DNA of 64,000 nt. It comes from Saprospiraceae bacterium (lineage in GTDB: Bacteria; Bacteroidota; Bacteroidia; Chitinophagales; Saprospiraceae). Below are positions 36,227-43,946 of the stretch, piece after piece; within the stretch, counting starts at the first letter, position 1; each line of letters opens with the position of its first letter. The notes beneath the pieces were generated by a model. It worked only from the letters and a program-made list of their open reading frames with translations, was not told the DNA's origin and did no database searches. The translations under genes and the position numbers were made by a program. Location of the stretch: positions 1 to 64,000 of the forward strand of contig BQJU01000036.1 in NCBI GenBank assembly GCA_021604865.1, given 5' to 3'.

Positions 36227-36787
36227 ATGAAAATTTTTATTGAAACAGAAAGACTGATTTTGCGGGAACTTGTGCCTGATGATGCAACGGGGATATTTGA
36301 AATGGACTCGGATCCAGAAGTACACAGGTATTTAGGGAACCAGCCAATTAGCAATATGGGGCAGGCGGAAGATGGTATTCAGCTCATCCGCAAGCAATAT
36401 GTGGATAATGGTATTGGGCGCTGGGCGGTGATTGAAAAAGAAACTGGGCAGTTTATTGGCTGGTCGGGCTTGAAGTTGATGCCAGCTCCTGCCGATGTTC
36501 CTACCAATCTTTATGATTTAGGATACCGGTTTATTAAAAAATACTGGGGAAAAGGTTATGCTACCGAATCTGCAAAAGCGACGATTAAATATGGATTTAA
36601 GAAATTAAAATTGAATGAGCTATTTGCTATTGCGGATATCAATAATGAAGTGTCAATGCGGGTGTTGATGAAGGTGGGCCTGGTAAGCATTGGGGAGTTT
36701 GATTTTGAAGGAGTGCCTCATTCCTGGTATAGGATTACCAAGGACGATTGGGGAAATAAATTGGATTTGAAAGACCATGGGGTCTAG
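36227..36787 (+). CDS. GNAT-family N-acetyltransferase (RimJ/RimL type)
   Basis: The 186-residue protein has the GNAT_3 layout: IETERLILRELVPDDATGIF at the start, DLGYRFIKKYWGKGYATESA as the acetyl-CoA-binding beta4/alpha3 region (the Q/R-x-x-G-x-G/A motif appears as WGKGYA), and AIADINNEVSMRVLMKVGLV near the C-terminus. Such enzymes acetylate protein N-termini or small amines; the substrate is unknown. A 15-bp tandem repeat starts on the base after its stop codon. Confidence 0.85.
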   Translation: MKIFIETERLILRELVPDDATGIFEMDSDPEVHRYLGNQPISNMGQAEDGIQLIRKQYVDNGIGRWAVIEKETGQFIGWSGLKLMPAPADVPTNLYDLGYRFIKKYWGKGYATESAKATIKYGFKKLKLNELFAIADINNEVSMRVLMKVGLVSIGEFDFEGVPHSWYRITKDDWGNKLDLKDHGV

Positions 36788-36930
36788 ATCGTTACAAAAG
36801 TTATGATTATAAATATAATCGTAACAAAAGTAATCGTTACAAAAATAATGATTACAAATATAATCATTACAAAAGTAATCGTTATAAATATAATGATTAT
36901 AAAAGTTATGATTACAAATGTAACGACTTT
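36788..36930. repeat. 15-bp tandem repeat array (about nine units)
   Basis: The array consists of about nine units of the form AATCGTTACAAAAGT / AATGATTACAAATAT with no gaps. Because the unit is a multiple of three, all frames stay open across it, which creates spurious reading frames such as ICNHYFCNDYFCYDYIYNHN on the minus strand. Units alternate between CGTTAC and GATTAC/GATTAT variants. It begins immediately after the stop of the acetyltransferase gene. Confidence 0.85.
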
Positions 36931-37149
36931 GCTTCCTTTTCAGGATTACGGCCATTTATGCACAAGTCTCCTTGCTGATGATTGACTGCAAGTTAACCGG
37001 CATCCACAAAATCGACCGAAGACGGCTGCTGCGTGAGGTGCCTGGAGTGCAGCCGGAGCGCAGCGCAGGCTGGCCCGCAGGGCTATAACACGGAAGGAAC
37101 CGACCCCACCGTAGTTCAACGGAGGTGGGGGCACGCCCAAAAAAATCAT
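36931..37149. other. GC-rich gene-free stretch
   Basis: After the tandem repeat the composition changes sharply: about 37005-37149 is rich in G and C (GGAGTGCAGCCGGAGCGCAG, GGCTGGCCCGCAGGGC). A loosely similar stretch (GGTGCAGCCGGTACCGGAGC) occurs near 3548. It lies between the repeat array and the 3' end of pheS. I see no gene in it. Confidence 0.4.
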
Positions 37150-38187
37150 TTATACTACCGAGGTAAACTGTTTGAGGAAACGCACATCGTTTTCAAACAG
37201 CAAACGGATGTCGTTGATATTGTACAGCAACATAGCCTGGCGCTCAATCCCCATACCAAAGGCGAAGCCTGAATAACGATCGGGGTCGATGCCACAATTT
37301 TCGAGTACCTGAGGATCGACCATGCCGCAGCCTAGGATCTCGAGCCAGCCGGTGCCTTTGGTGATGCGGTAGTCCGTCTCGGTTTCCAACCCCCAATAGA
37401 CGTCCATTTCTGCACTAGGTTCCGTGAATGGGAAATAGGATGGGCGCAGGCGGATTTCTTTTTCCGGGCCGTACATTTCTTTGGTGAAGTGCAGGAGGGT
37501 TTGTTTCATATCTGCAAAGGAGACATCTTCATCGATGTAGAGGCCTTCTACCTGGTGAAACTGGCAGTGGGCACGTGCGGAAATGGTCTCGTTGCGGTAG
37601 ACCCGTCCAGGAGCAATGATGCGAATAGGTGGCTTTTGGGAAGTCATGGTCCGGGCCTGTACGGAGGAGGTATGGGTGCGCAGCAACATCTCGGTGCTAT
37701 TGCGCAGGTAATACGTATCCTGCATGTCGCGGGCCGGGTGATCTTCCGGGGTATTCATGGCGGTAAAATTGTGCCAATCATCTTCAATTTCCGGTCCTTC
37801 AGCCACCACAAAACCGATACGCTCAAAAATACGCACAATGCGATTCATGGTCGATGCAATGGGGTGGCGGGCGCCAAGGGGCAAAGGTTCGCCGGGAGCG
37901 GTGAGGTCCAGTTGCTGTGCACTAGCTTCTTCAGCAGAGGCTTCCAGCTCTTCTTTTAGGGCTTTAAATTTAGCCTCAGCAGCCATTTTAGCCTCATTGA
38001 CAAACTGGCCGTATTCTTTTTTACGTTCGTTGGCGACGTTGCGGATTTCACCAAATAGTTCCTTGAGGGCATTTTTAGATCCAAGGAAGCGAATGCGAAA
38101 TTGCTCCAAAGCCTCCGCTGTTTCCGGCTTTTGGCTTTCTATTTCTTTGATGATTGCTTTGATCTTATCGAATGCTTCGTGTGCCAT
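37150..38187 (-). CDS. pheS: Phenylalanyl-tRNA synthetase alpha subunit
   Basis: The 345-residue protein has the N-terminal coiled-coil arm (FRIRFLGSKNALKELFGEIR). The class II catalytic core follows: AEGPEIEDDWHNFTAMNTPE, then ARDMQDTYYL, motif 2 with RVYRNETISARAHCQFHQVE, the substrate loop FPFTEPSAEMDVY, and motif 3 with GFAFGMGIERQAMLLY. It charges tRNA-Phe as part of an alpha2-beta2 enzyme; pheT is not in this window, as is common when the genes are split. Two flanking repeat-rich gaps isolate it. Confidence 0.95.
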   Translation of the reverse strand: MAHEAFDKIKAIIKEIESQKPETAEALEQFRIRFLGSKNALKELFGEIRNVANERKKEYGQFVNEAKMAAEAKFKALKEELEASAEEASAQQLDLTAPGEPLPLGARHPIASTMNRIVRIFERIGFVVAEGPEIEDDWHNFTAMNTPEDHPARDMQDTYYLRNSTEMLLRTHTSSVQARTMTSQKPPIRIIAPGRVYRNETISARAHCQFHQVEGLYIDEDVSFADMKQTLLHFTKEMYGPEKEIRLRPSYFPFTEPSAEMDVYWGLETETDYRITKGTGWLEILGCGMVDPQVLENCGIDPDRYSGFAFGMGIERQAMLLYNINDIRLLFENDVRFLKQFTSVV

Positions 38188-38357
38188 GGTTATTTTTTTC
38201 TATAGTCAGAAGCGCAAAAGTAAGGATTTGTTTTTTAACCACTACCTTCCCGTTACAAAATCCACTTGAAACAATACAGAATTAACGTGCTCGTTTATTA
38301 ATTAAGTTCCCATAGTGGAATAGGATTCTTAACAATGGTTCGTAAAAACAGTTCGGC

Positions 38358-39638
38358 ATGCTAATCATGCTGCTTCAACAAATTCAGCGCAGACATCTGG
38401 CCCTTTTTTTAGGTGTGGTCTTGATCACTGCTTTAATCTATTCTCCCTTTCTGCTCTCTGTCAGTATGATTGGGTTTGCGGTTTTATTTACCTTTTCCTG
38501 GTTTTGGGACAAACCTGGCTGTTTGCGATTCAATCCCCATTTTTTTGATTATTTCCGAATCTTTTTTTCCAGCAAGGTGCACCTGGCGATAACCCTTTCT
38601 TTTTTCCTGGTGCTGCTCAGTGGTTTCCTGACGGAAGATTATGGTTATTGGATGGAACGTTTACGCCTGAAAATACCTTTTTTGGTGCTGCCCATTATAT
38701 TTTGCGGATTGCCTGTCCTTAGCCGAAGAGAATATTTTGGCTTATTGTATTTTTTGGTATTTGCATTGGTAGTAACCTGCCTGGGAATTGGGATAAATTA
38801 TGTCCTTCATTTTGAGCACATCAACTTGCTGATGAAGCAGGGACAACCCATGCCTACTCCACGTAATCACATCCGGTTTAGCCTGGTTTTGGCATTGGGC
38901 ATTGTAGCTGGATTGTATATATGGCGTTCGGGTTATTATCTGAAATACAAATGGGAGCAGCAGGTATTGATCGGTTCTGTTGGCTTTTTATTCTTTTTCA
39001 TCCATTTGTTGTCGGTTCGCAGTGGACTGGCAACGCTCTATATGGCTATTTTGGTGCTCATCATACGTTATGTGTACCTGACCGGGCGTTATGGGGTGGC
39101 CTTGCTTACCACTGCTCTGTTAGTGACCATCCCGATCATGGCTTATTTTACTATTCCTAGTTTCCAATCCAAAGTTGCCTATATGCGCCATGAAATATGG
39201 GTGCAAAAAAATGACCAGCCTGATGGCGAATATTCCGACGCCGGGCGACTGGCTTCTCTAAAAATTGGGATGGAAATTGGCAATGAAAGCCCATTGTTTG
39301 GCATCGGTGCCGGCAATCTACGCCAAGAAGTACGCAACCGATATGCTGTAAGGTATCCGAAGGTGAGCGAGCCCAAAATGCCGCACAACCAGTTTGTTTC
39401 CGTCTATGCGGGAATGGGCATTACGGGATTATTGCTGTTTGTGTTTGCCTTTTTTTATCCGCTGGTATACCAGAAAAATTACCGTGATCCACTCTTTTTG
39501 GCCTTTCATGTCATCGTGCTGTGTTCCTTCATGGCTGAGAATACCATTGAAAATTCCATTGGTGTGGCATTTTATCTTTTCTTTTTGCTGTTGGGGTTGA
39601 ATTATTTAAAGGGTAGTGGATTTAAATTGCAAACCTAA
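38358..39638 (+). CDS. O-antigen ligase/polymerase-like membrane protein
   Basis: The 426-residue protein has about ten to twelve transmembrane helices. A large periplasmic loop before the last helices ends in SPLFGIGAGNLRQEVRNRY and PKMPHNQFVSVYAGMGITG. The GxG and PHNxF/HNQ motifs in that loop are characteristic of the O-antigen ligase/Wzy_C family, which joins or polymerises surface polysaccharide. No other glycan genes lie nearby, so the specific substrate is unknown. It is divergent from pheS. Confidence 0.82.
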   Translation: MLIMLLQQIQRRHLALFLGVVLITALIYSPFLLSVSMIGFAVLFTFSWFWDKPGCLRFNPHFFDYFRIFFSSKVHLAITLSFFLVLLSGFLTEDYGYWMERLRLKIPFLVLPIIFCGLPVLSRREYFGLLYFLVFALVVTCLGIGINYVLHFEHINLLMKQGQPMPTPRNHIRFSLVLALGIVAGLYIWRSGYYLKYKWEQQVLIGSVGFLFFFIHLLSVRSGLATLYMAILVLIIRYVYLTGRYGVALLTTALLVTIPIMAYFTIPSFQSKVAYMRHEIWVQKNDQPDGEYSDAGRLASLKIGMEIGNESPLFGIGAGNLRQEVRNRYAVRYPKVSEPKMPHNQFVSVYAGMGITGLLLFVFAFFYPLVYQKNYRDPLFLAFHVIVLCSFMAENTIENSIGVAFYLFFLLLGLNYLKGSGFKLQT

Positions 39639-39679
39639 GTCGTTGGAGGGTAGGTATGTGCCTATCTGGCAGGTATTTA

Positions 39680-39737
39680 TTCACCGCTGAGGCGCTAAGA
39701 ACGCGGAGGTTTCGCAGAGGAAAATTGATTATTTTTA
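39680..39737. repeat. Short relative of the GTGTA/ACCGC element
   Basis: CACCGCTGAGGCGCTAAGAACGCGGAGG followed by TTTCGCAGAGG is related to the internal box of the elements at 30354 and 35183. The GTGTA ends are not recognisable. It lies between the 3' ends of convergent genes. Confidence 0.5.
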
Positions 39738-39755
39738 TTGGACAGTAAGCCTCTG

Positions 39756-40424
39756 CTATTTTTTTGCTTTGAGCGTTTTTACATCGTCGATAAGTTGGTT
39801 GATGGACGTTTTATTAAGTCCATTATATATGCCTCTGATGTGCCGGTTTTTATCAACCAAGATAAAATTTTCGGTATGCAAGAAGTCGTCTGCTTCTTTT
39901 TCCAACCCTAAATCTTCTTCTACAAAGTATTGCTTTCTCCCCAAATGATAAATCTGTTGCCTATCGCCTGTAAGCAAATGCCATTTTCCAGATTTTACGC
40001 CTTTGACTTTTGCATAGTTTTTTAAAACAGCAACAGAATCTCTTTCAGGGGTGACGGAGTGAGACAACAACATTACGTCCGCATCATGCAAAAAGGCCTC
40101 TTGTAAAACAGCCATGTTTGTCGTCATTCGTGGACATATACCAGGACAGGTCGTGAAAAAGAAATCGGTAATGAAAATTTTTCCCTGTAAGCTTTTCTCT
40201 GTAATGGTATCGCCATCCTGGTTAAGTAATTTAAACGGAGCAATGGTGTGAAACTGATTCAAAGAATCACTATCAGGATCAAGCCAATGCGGCGTAAAGG
40301 TGGCCTCATTATAATAAGGTAAGCGATCTATACTGCTTTGTCTTTCCGCAGGTTTTTCACAACAAACCAGTAGGAATGCCGACAAAAAAGCCATACTACT
40401 AATCTTTATATTGAATATTTTCAT
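39756..40424 (-). CDS. SCO1/SenC-like copper-binding thioredoxin-fold lipoprotein
   Basis: I take the ATG at 40424 (222 residues), which gives a clean lipoprotein signal (MAFLSAFLLVCC). The thioredoxin-fold domain has the copper-binding CPGIC motif (FFFTTCPGICPRMTTNM). The expected partner His follows in the DDFLHTENFILVD segment. SCO proteins deliver copper to, or reduce thiols of, cytochrome oxidase CuA. Upstream genes overlap it: the MORN protein ends within its first codons. It is the last gene of the six-gene operon that starts with a sigma factor. Confidence 0.85.
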   Translation of the reverse strand: MKIFNIKISSMAFLSAFLLVCCEKPAERQSSIDRLPYYNEATFTPHWLDPDSDSLNQFHTIAPFKLLNQDGDTITEKSLQGKIFITDFFFTTCPGICPRMTTNMAVLQEAFLHDADVMLLSHSVTPERDSVAVLKNYAKVKGVKSGKWHLLTGDRQQIYHLGRKQYFVEEDLGLEKEADDFLHTENFILVDKNRHIRGIYNGLNKTSINQLIDDVKTLKAKK

Positions 40425-41046
40425 CTTCCAGTTCATAACACAGATTTGCTCGTTTTAAGCCAAAAATCCTCCCATTTTTAGCTTCATAATTGTTGTATAT
40501 TTTCCCATTTTCTCGCCATGATTGCTGTAAGCCTTCTTCCTTTCCAAAAACGAGCTGCATTTGTTTAAACCTTGCGCCACTTTTGTACCATTGTTTTTGT
40601 ATACCATGTGGCACGCCTTCTTCATAGTGTGATGCTGTTCTTAGGTTTCCATTGCTCCACCAGCTTTTTGTTAGTCCGTGCTGTTTGCCAGCGGAGTAAT
40701 GGCTTTCGAAGCTAAGAGCGCCATGCTCAAACCATTTTTTGTATAAGCCATGTTTTTTTCCATTTAAATATTCAATGGTCTCGGCTTTTTCCCCATCGGG
40801 GTAATAGGCCACCGAAATCCCCGTAAAGGGCCTGCCTTGATAATAGACAAGCCCTTCCTGGGGTTTTAGCTCCAGCAAATCACCAGGGGTCAACGAAGCG
40901 TAACTTTCCCCTTTGCTGCCGCTGGTGGTGACATCAATGGTTTCAATCGCCAGGTTCTGTTGGCTGGAAACTGGATTTTCTTCCACTTTCTGACAGGCCA
41001 GTAAAACCATAAGCCATAAGAAAATGAGGAATTTACTGAATCGCAT
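40399..41046 (-). CDS. MORN/YwqK-type repeat lipoprotein
   Basis: The 215-residue protein has a lipoprotein signal (KFLIFLWLMVLLAC, Cys18). It is then built of MORN-2 repeats of about 22 residues: YYQGRPFTGISVAYYPDGEK, YLNGKKHGLYKKWFEHGAL, YSAGKQHGLTKSWWSNGNL and YEEGVPHGIQKQWYKSGAR. Databases often label this fold a YwqK-family antitoxin, but there is no toxin gene here and it is a secreted lipoprotein. It overlaps the SCO gene by 26 bp and the YHYH gene by 14 bp. Confidence 0.82.
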   Translation of the reverse strand: MRFSKFLIFLWLMVLLACQKVEENPVSSQQNLAIETIDVTTSGSKGESYASLTPGDLLELKPQEGLVYYQGRPFTGISVAYYPDGEKAETIEYLNGKKHGLYKKWFEHGALSFESHYSAGKQHGLTKSWWSNGNLRTASHYEEGVPHGIQKQWYKSGARFKQMQLVFGKEEGLQQSWRENGKIYNNYEAKNGRIFGLKRANLCYELEDENIQYKD

Positions 41047-41911
41047 TTGGCGTACCTTGATAATTGCCTGGGAAGAGAATATAATATTGATTCAGATACA
41101 GTTCATTCTGAATATGATAGTGATATTCTGCAACCGTAGTGTGTTGAGTGGTACTGGTATGGCCGCCTGATGCGTCTAGATCAGTAGGATAAGTACCCGT
41201 GGAATTGCACTTTCTGCCATACAAAAAGAAGCCATCGGAAATAATGCCAATTAGATTTTCATCATCATTAGACCAGGCTTTGGTCTCCAGGTGATAATGA
41301 TAACTTTGCGGCCCAGTATGTGCGGCGGTATAGTCCAAAGAAGGAAGCGCATTGTCGATCGGGACATTTGGCCCTTCTTCATCATTATAAATCATAGAAC
41401 CACTTATTGCCATTCCAATTGGCCCCAGGCCGGTGGAAGAAGCATTGGATGCTTTTACAGGATTGGCCGGCACGCGCAGTGTATAGGACCCATTAAAGTC
41501 ATCGATATTTCCCGGCGCCATTTGTGCATAGGATGTCACGGTAGGTTCAACGTCTAAAGGATGTCCGGCCGACCAGTAAGGGGAAGTGTGGTTGGGCAGT
41601 CCGTTGGATTCTAGCACAACTTCATTACCATCCAGGTAAATGGTATAATTGTCCGCGTCAAATTCCGCAAAGGCATTGTGTAAGGTGGTTCCGGAATTGC
41701 TTGTATCATCAGGATCATCGGAGTTGGATACATAACCATTTGGTTGGTCACAAGCATCCTGGCTCACATCAGGATTGCCTAATCCATCCCCGTCAGCATC
41801 TTCATACCAGGTTGATTCGGTACAGGTGCTATCATCGTCCTTGCTGCAAGCTGCAATAAAAACCATCGTTCCCATCAGCATAAAAAGAGAAAAAATCAAA
41901 TACTTCATCAT
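41033..41911 (-). CDS. YHYH-domain lipoprotein with calcium-binding-like repeat
   Basis: The 292-residue protein has a lipoprotein signal (GTMVFIAAC, Cys22). A thrombospondin type 3-like acidic stretch follows (WYEDADGDGLGNPDVSQDAC). The rest is a YHYH domain, with the eponymous motif twice: GPQSYHYHLETKAW and AEYHYHIQNELYL, separated by GIISDGFFLYGRKC. YHYH proteins are secreted and of unproven function; the clustered His residues suggest metal binding. It sits in an operon with an SCO-like protein, which fits a metal-related theme. It overlaps the MORN gene by 14 bp. Confidence 0.85.
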   Translation of the reverse strand: MMKYLIFSLFMLMGTMVFIAACSKDDDSTCTESTWYEDADGDGLGNPDVSQDACDQPNGYVSNSDDPDDTSNSGTTLHNAFAEFDADNYTIYLDGNEVVLESNGLPNHTSPYWSAGHPLDVEPTVTSYAQMAPGNIDDFNGSYTLRVPANPVKASNASSTGLGPIGMAISGSMIYNDEEGPNVPIDNALPSLDYTAAHTGPQSYHYHLETKAWSNDDENLIGIISDGFFLYGRKCNSTGTYPTDLDASGGHTSTTQHTTVAEYHYHIQNELYLNQYYILFPGNYQGTPNAIQ

Positions 41912-41947
41912 TACTTATTTTTAATTTTCTCTTTAGACAACCGGTAT

Positions 41948-42427
41948 TTAGAAATCCTTCGGAGGGTGTGGCTTTCTTTCTGAATCTAGCAGCAGGACTT
42001 TCAAGGCATTAGTCATAAATAATTCAAAATCAGCCTGTTGTTCGTTTTTTAAAATTGATTTTACTTCTTGAAAATGGTGGAAAGTCGTTTCTATTTTTTG
42101 TCGCTCCAGTTGTTGAACTTCATTGAGAATGTTTTCCCTATCCGTCATTTTTGTCGAATCAATGAGGCTGTAGAAATAGGGTTCGAGCAAATTGCGTTGT
42201 TGATCATTCAATCCTCGCATTTGTTGGTTATGCTGTTCTGCCAATCCAATAAATTCGGTTTGTTGTTTTTTATCTAGTTGTAATAATTCGATACCCCTTG
42301 GGCGGAAGTTTCTAGCGCCATCTCTCATTGGTGGATTGGGTTTTGTCAAAAAGAAAAAAGCGATCATTGAAAGGTTTAATAATAACAAGCCCCAGCTAGT
42401 ATATTTATAGAGTTGTAAAGTGTTCAT
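41948..42427 (-). CDS. Spy/CpxP-like periplasmic protein
   Basis: The 159-residue protein has one N-terminal membrane helix (WGLLLLNLSMIAFFFL). A helical periplasmic domain follows, with a pattern like LDKKQQTEFIGLAEQHNQQM, then LNDQQRNLLEPYFYSLIDST and FHHFQEVKSILKNEQQADFE. This resembles LTxxQ-type Spy/CpxP or heavy-metal-resistance proteins, which act as periplasmic chaperones or metal sensors. Its start shares one base with the stop of the upstream small membrane-protein gene, so translation is probably coupled. Confidence 0.72.
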   Translation of the reverse strand: MNTLQLYKYTSWGLLLLNLSMIAFFFLTKPNPPMRDGARNFRPRGIELLQLDKKQQTEFIGLAEQHNQQMRGLNDQQRNLLEPYFYSLIDSTKMTDRENILNEVQQLERQKIETTFHHFQEVKSILKNEQQADFELFMTNALKVLLLDSERKPHPPKDF

Positions 42428-42726
42428 TATTCATAAAGTTTATAACTGGAAATGAGTTGCTGATCTGAAGCACCTGTGGTCACAAATTCTTCGTTGTCCA
42501 AAGCGTTTATTTGAGCATATTGTTGCATGGCAATTACATTAAGTATCAATATCAAGATGGCAGCGGCGGCAGCAATGCGCCTTTGAAAGATCGGGACAAT
42601 CCTAGCTTCTGGCAGGTGGATTTGGTTTTCAATTTTTGCAAACAATCCAGGATCGGGTTTCGCTCGCTGACTGCCTTTTATACTGTCAAATACGTCGGCT
42701 ATCCATTTATCTTTGTCCTTTTTCAT
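42427..42726 (-). CDS. Small single-pass membrane protein, probable anti-sigma partner
   Basis: The 99-residue protein has a cytoplasmic N-terminal stretch (DKWIADVFDSIKGSQRAKPD), one transmembrane helix at about 47-66 (RIAAAAAILILILNVIAMQQ), and a short periplasmic tail. It follows the ECF sigma gene by 26 bp. By position and layout it is a candidate anti-sigma factor, although it lacks a recognisable zinc-binding HxxxCxxC motif. No characterised family is evident. Confidence 0.65.
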   Translation of the reverse strand: MKKDKDKWIADVFDSIKGSQRAKPDPGLFAKIENQIHLPEARIVPIFQRRIAAAAAILILILNVIAMQQYAQINALDNEEFVTTGASDQQLISSYKLYE

Positions 42727-42752
42727 AATGGCAATTTGTGTTTAGACAATCA

Positions 42753-43313
42753 TTATTTATTTTTCCTTCGTTCCGGGTATAAATTTTCCAATTTACCTCT
42801 CAGGTTTGCTTTAGCCCTTTGCAATAAAGATTCCACTGCTTTTAGCGAAAGTTCCATGATATCAGCAACTTCCTGTCTGGGTAATTCCTCTACAAAACTC
42901 AAAATAAAGGCCGTCTTTTGCTTATCTGGCAAGCTGTCTATGACTTTAAATAAGGCCTTGGCATCTTCTTTTTTTTCCAATAATATGCCGGGATGGTCAA
43001 AATCAGGTTTCTGCAATTCCAGTTGGCCAAATTTCAGAAAGGAAAATCGTTTTTTTCTTTTGAGGTGATTCAAAGAAGTGTTAACAGTGATTCGATAAAT
43101 CCAGGTGTTTACGGCAGCATCCCCTTTAAATTTTGCGGCATTCCTGAATATACTGGTGAAGACATCCTGAGTAATTTCTTCTGCGTCCTCTTTATCTTGA
43201 GCATAGGTAATGGCAGTATTATACACCTTGTCTCCAAACAAAGCATATAACTTTTGAAAAGCTTGTCGGTCACCATTAGCAATGGAAGTGATTATTTGGT
43301 GTGGGGTGCTCAA
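42753..43313 (-). CDS. ECF-type RNA polymerase sigma factor
   Basis: The 186-residue protein has sigma region 2 (VYNTAITYAQDKEDAEEITQ followed by DVFTSIFRNAAKF and the WIYRITVNTSLNHLKRKKR stretch). It also has region 4 (VIDSLPDKQKTAFILSFVEE and ADIMELSLKAVESLLQRAKA), joined by a short linker. Such factors direct transcription in response to envelope signals. It is the first gene of the operon that runs down to the SCO protein, so it probably controls its own operon among other targets. Confidence 0.9.
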   Translation of the reverse strand: MSTPHQIITSIANGDRQAFQKLYALFGDKVYNTAITYAQDKEDAEEITQDVFTSIFRNAAKFKGDAAVNTWIYRITVNTSLNHLKRKKRFSFLKFGQLELQKPDFDHPGILLEKKEDAKALFKVIDSLPDKQKTAFILSFVEELPRQEVADIMELSLKAVESLLQRAKANLRGKLENLYPERRKNK

Positions 43314-43399
43314 TAGGTTTATAAAATTTAGGCGCTATCAGGTTGATAATTAGGATCATTTTTAAAAAATACCTGTTTAGCTATATAACCGGGTACAGA

Positions 43400-43816
43400 T
43401 TAGGTTTCCAAACTTAATCCATCGGGGCTAGAAGCCATTTTTAGTTCGATCAATGCCAGAATAGTTACAACAATAATTTCTAGAATGAAATACAGCATGC
43501 CAGGAACAGTTAGTTTTTGAAAGAAGTAAATGACCAAAGTCATTGTGAGGCAACAATACAATAGATTTACTACGGAAATAATTTTCAGGTAGGGTTTCCA
43601 ATTACCTTTAATTCCTATATAGCAAAAAAACGAGTAAGCCGAAAAAACGCAAGCCATGAAGGAAAGCCAGTATAGTACCTTTTGTGGCATGCCAAAAGTA
43701 TCTTCAAATCTTGTTAGAACGACACCTAATAAAAACGCGGATAGCAGTGCCCCTATGCTATCTATCAAAAAGAATTTCTTTGGATTTATTTTATTCAGTA
43801 TTTGCTGAAATGACAT
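43400..43816 (-). CDS. Four-helix membrane protein of unknown function
   Basis: I do not recognise this 138-residue protein. Four transmembrane helices are visible (FFLIDSIGALLSAFLLGVVL, VLYWLSFMACVFSAYSFFCY, IISVVNLLYCCLTMTLVIYF and MLYFILEIIVVTILALIELK), with a lysine-rich N-terminus. It lies about 85 bp upstream of the sigma factor on the same strand, but the gap makes co-transcription uncertain. Confidence 0.65.
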   Translation of the reverse strand: MSFQQILNKINPKKFFLIDSIGALLSAFLLGVVLTRFEDTFGMPQKVLYWLSFMACVFSAYSFFCYIGIKGNWKPYLKIISVVNLLYCCLTMTLVIYFFQKLTVPGMLYFILEIIVVTILALIELKMASSPDGLSLET

Positions 43817-43855
43817 TATTTTCTTGGATCAACTTAATTAAATTGTTACGAGCTT

Positions 43856-43943
43856 CATGTTTGGAAGTCGAATATTCATCGCCGTTCACCAGGCACCTGC
43901 TGGCGCAGAACAACTGCAATCGTAGGACTGGCTTCCAAACATA
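43856..43943. repeat. Short TTTGGAGG element with internal hairpin
   Basis: The left arm CATGTTTGGAAGTCG is matched by GACTGGCTTCCAAACATA at the right. The middle contains CACCAGGCACCTGCTGGCGC, a potential small hairpin. It fills the gap between the small membrane-protein gene and the trhO stop. Confidence 0.7.
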
Positions 43944-43946
43944 CGC

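Noticed and set aside
36653-36955. A minus-strand frame of about 100 codons rich in Tyr, Asn and Cys
   Set aside because: It is created by the 15-bp tandem repeat, whose period keeps the frame open; half of it lies antisense to the acetyltransferase gene.
40399-41046. YwqK antitoxin of a toxin-antitoxin pair
   Set aside because: The MORN repeats fit the name used in databases, but the protein is an exported lipoprotein in a sigma-factor operon and no toxin gene is present.
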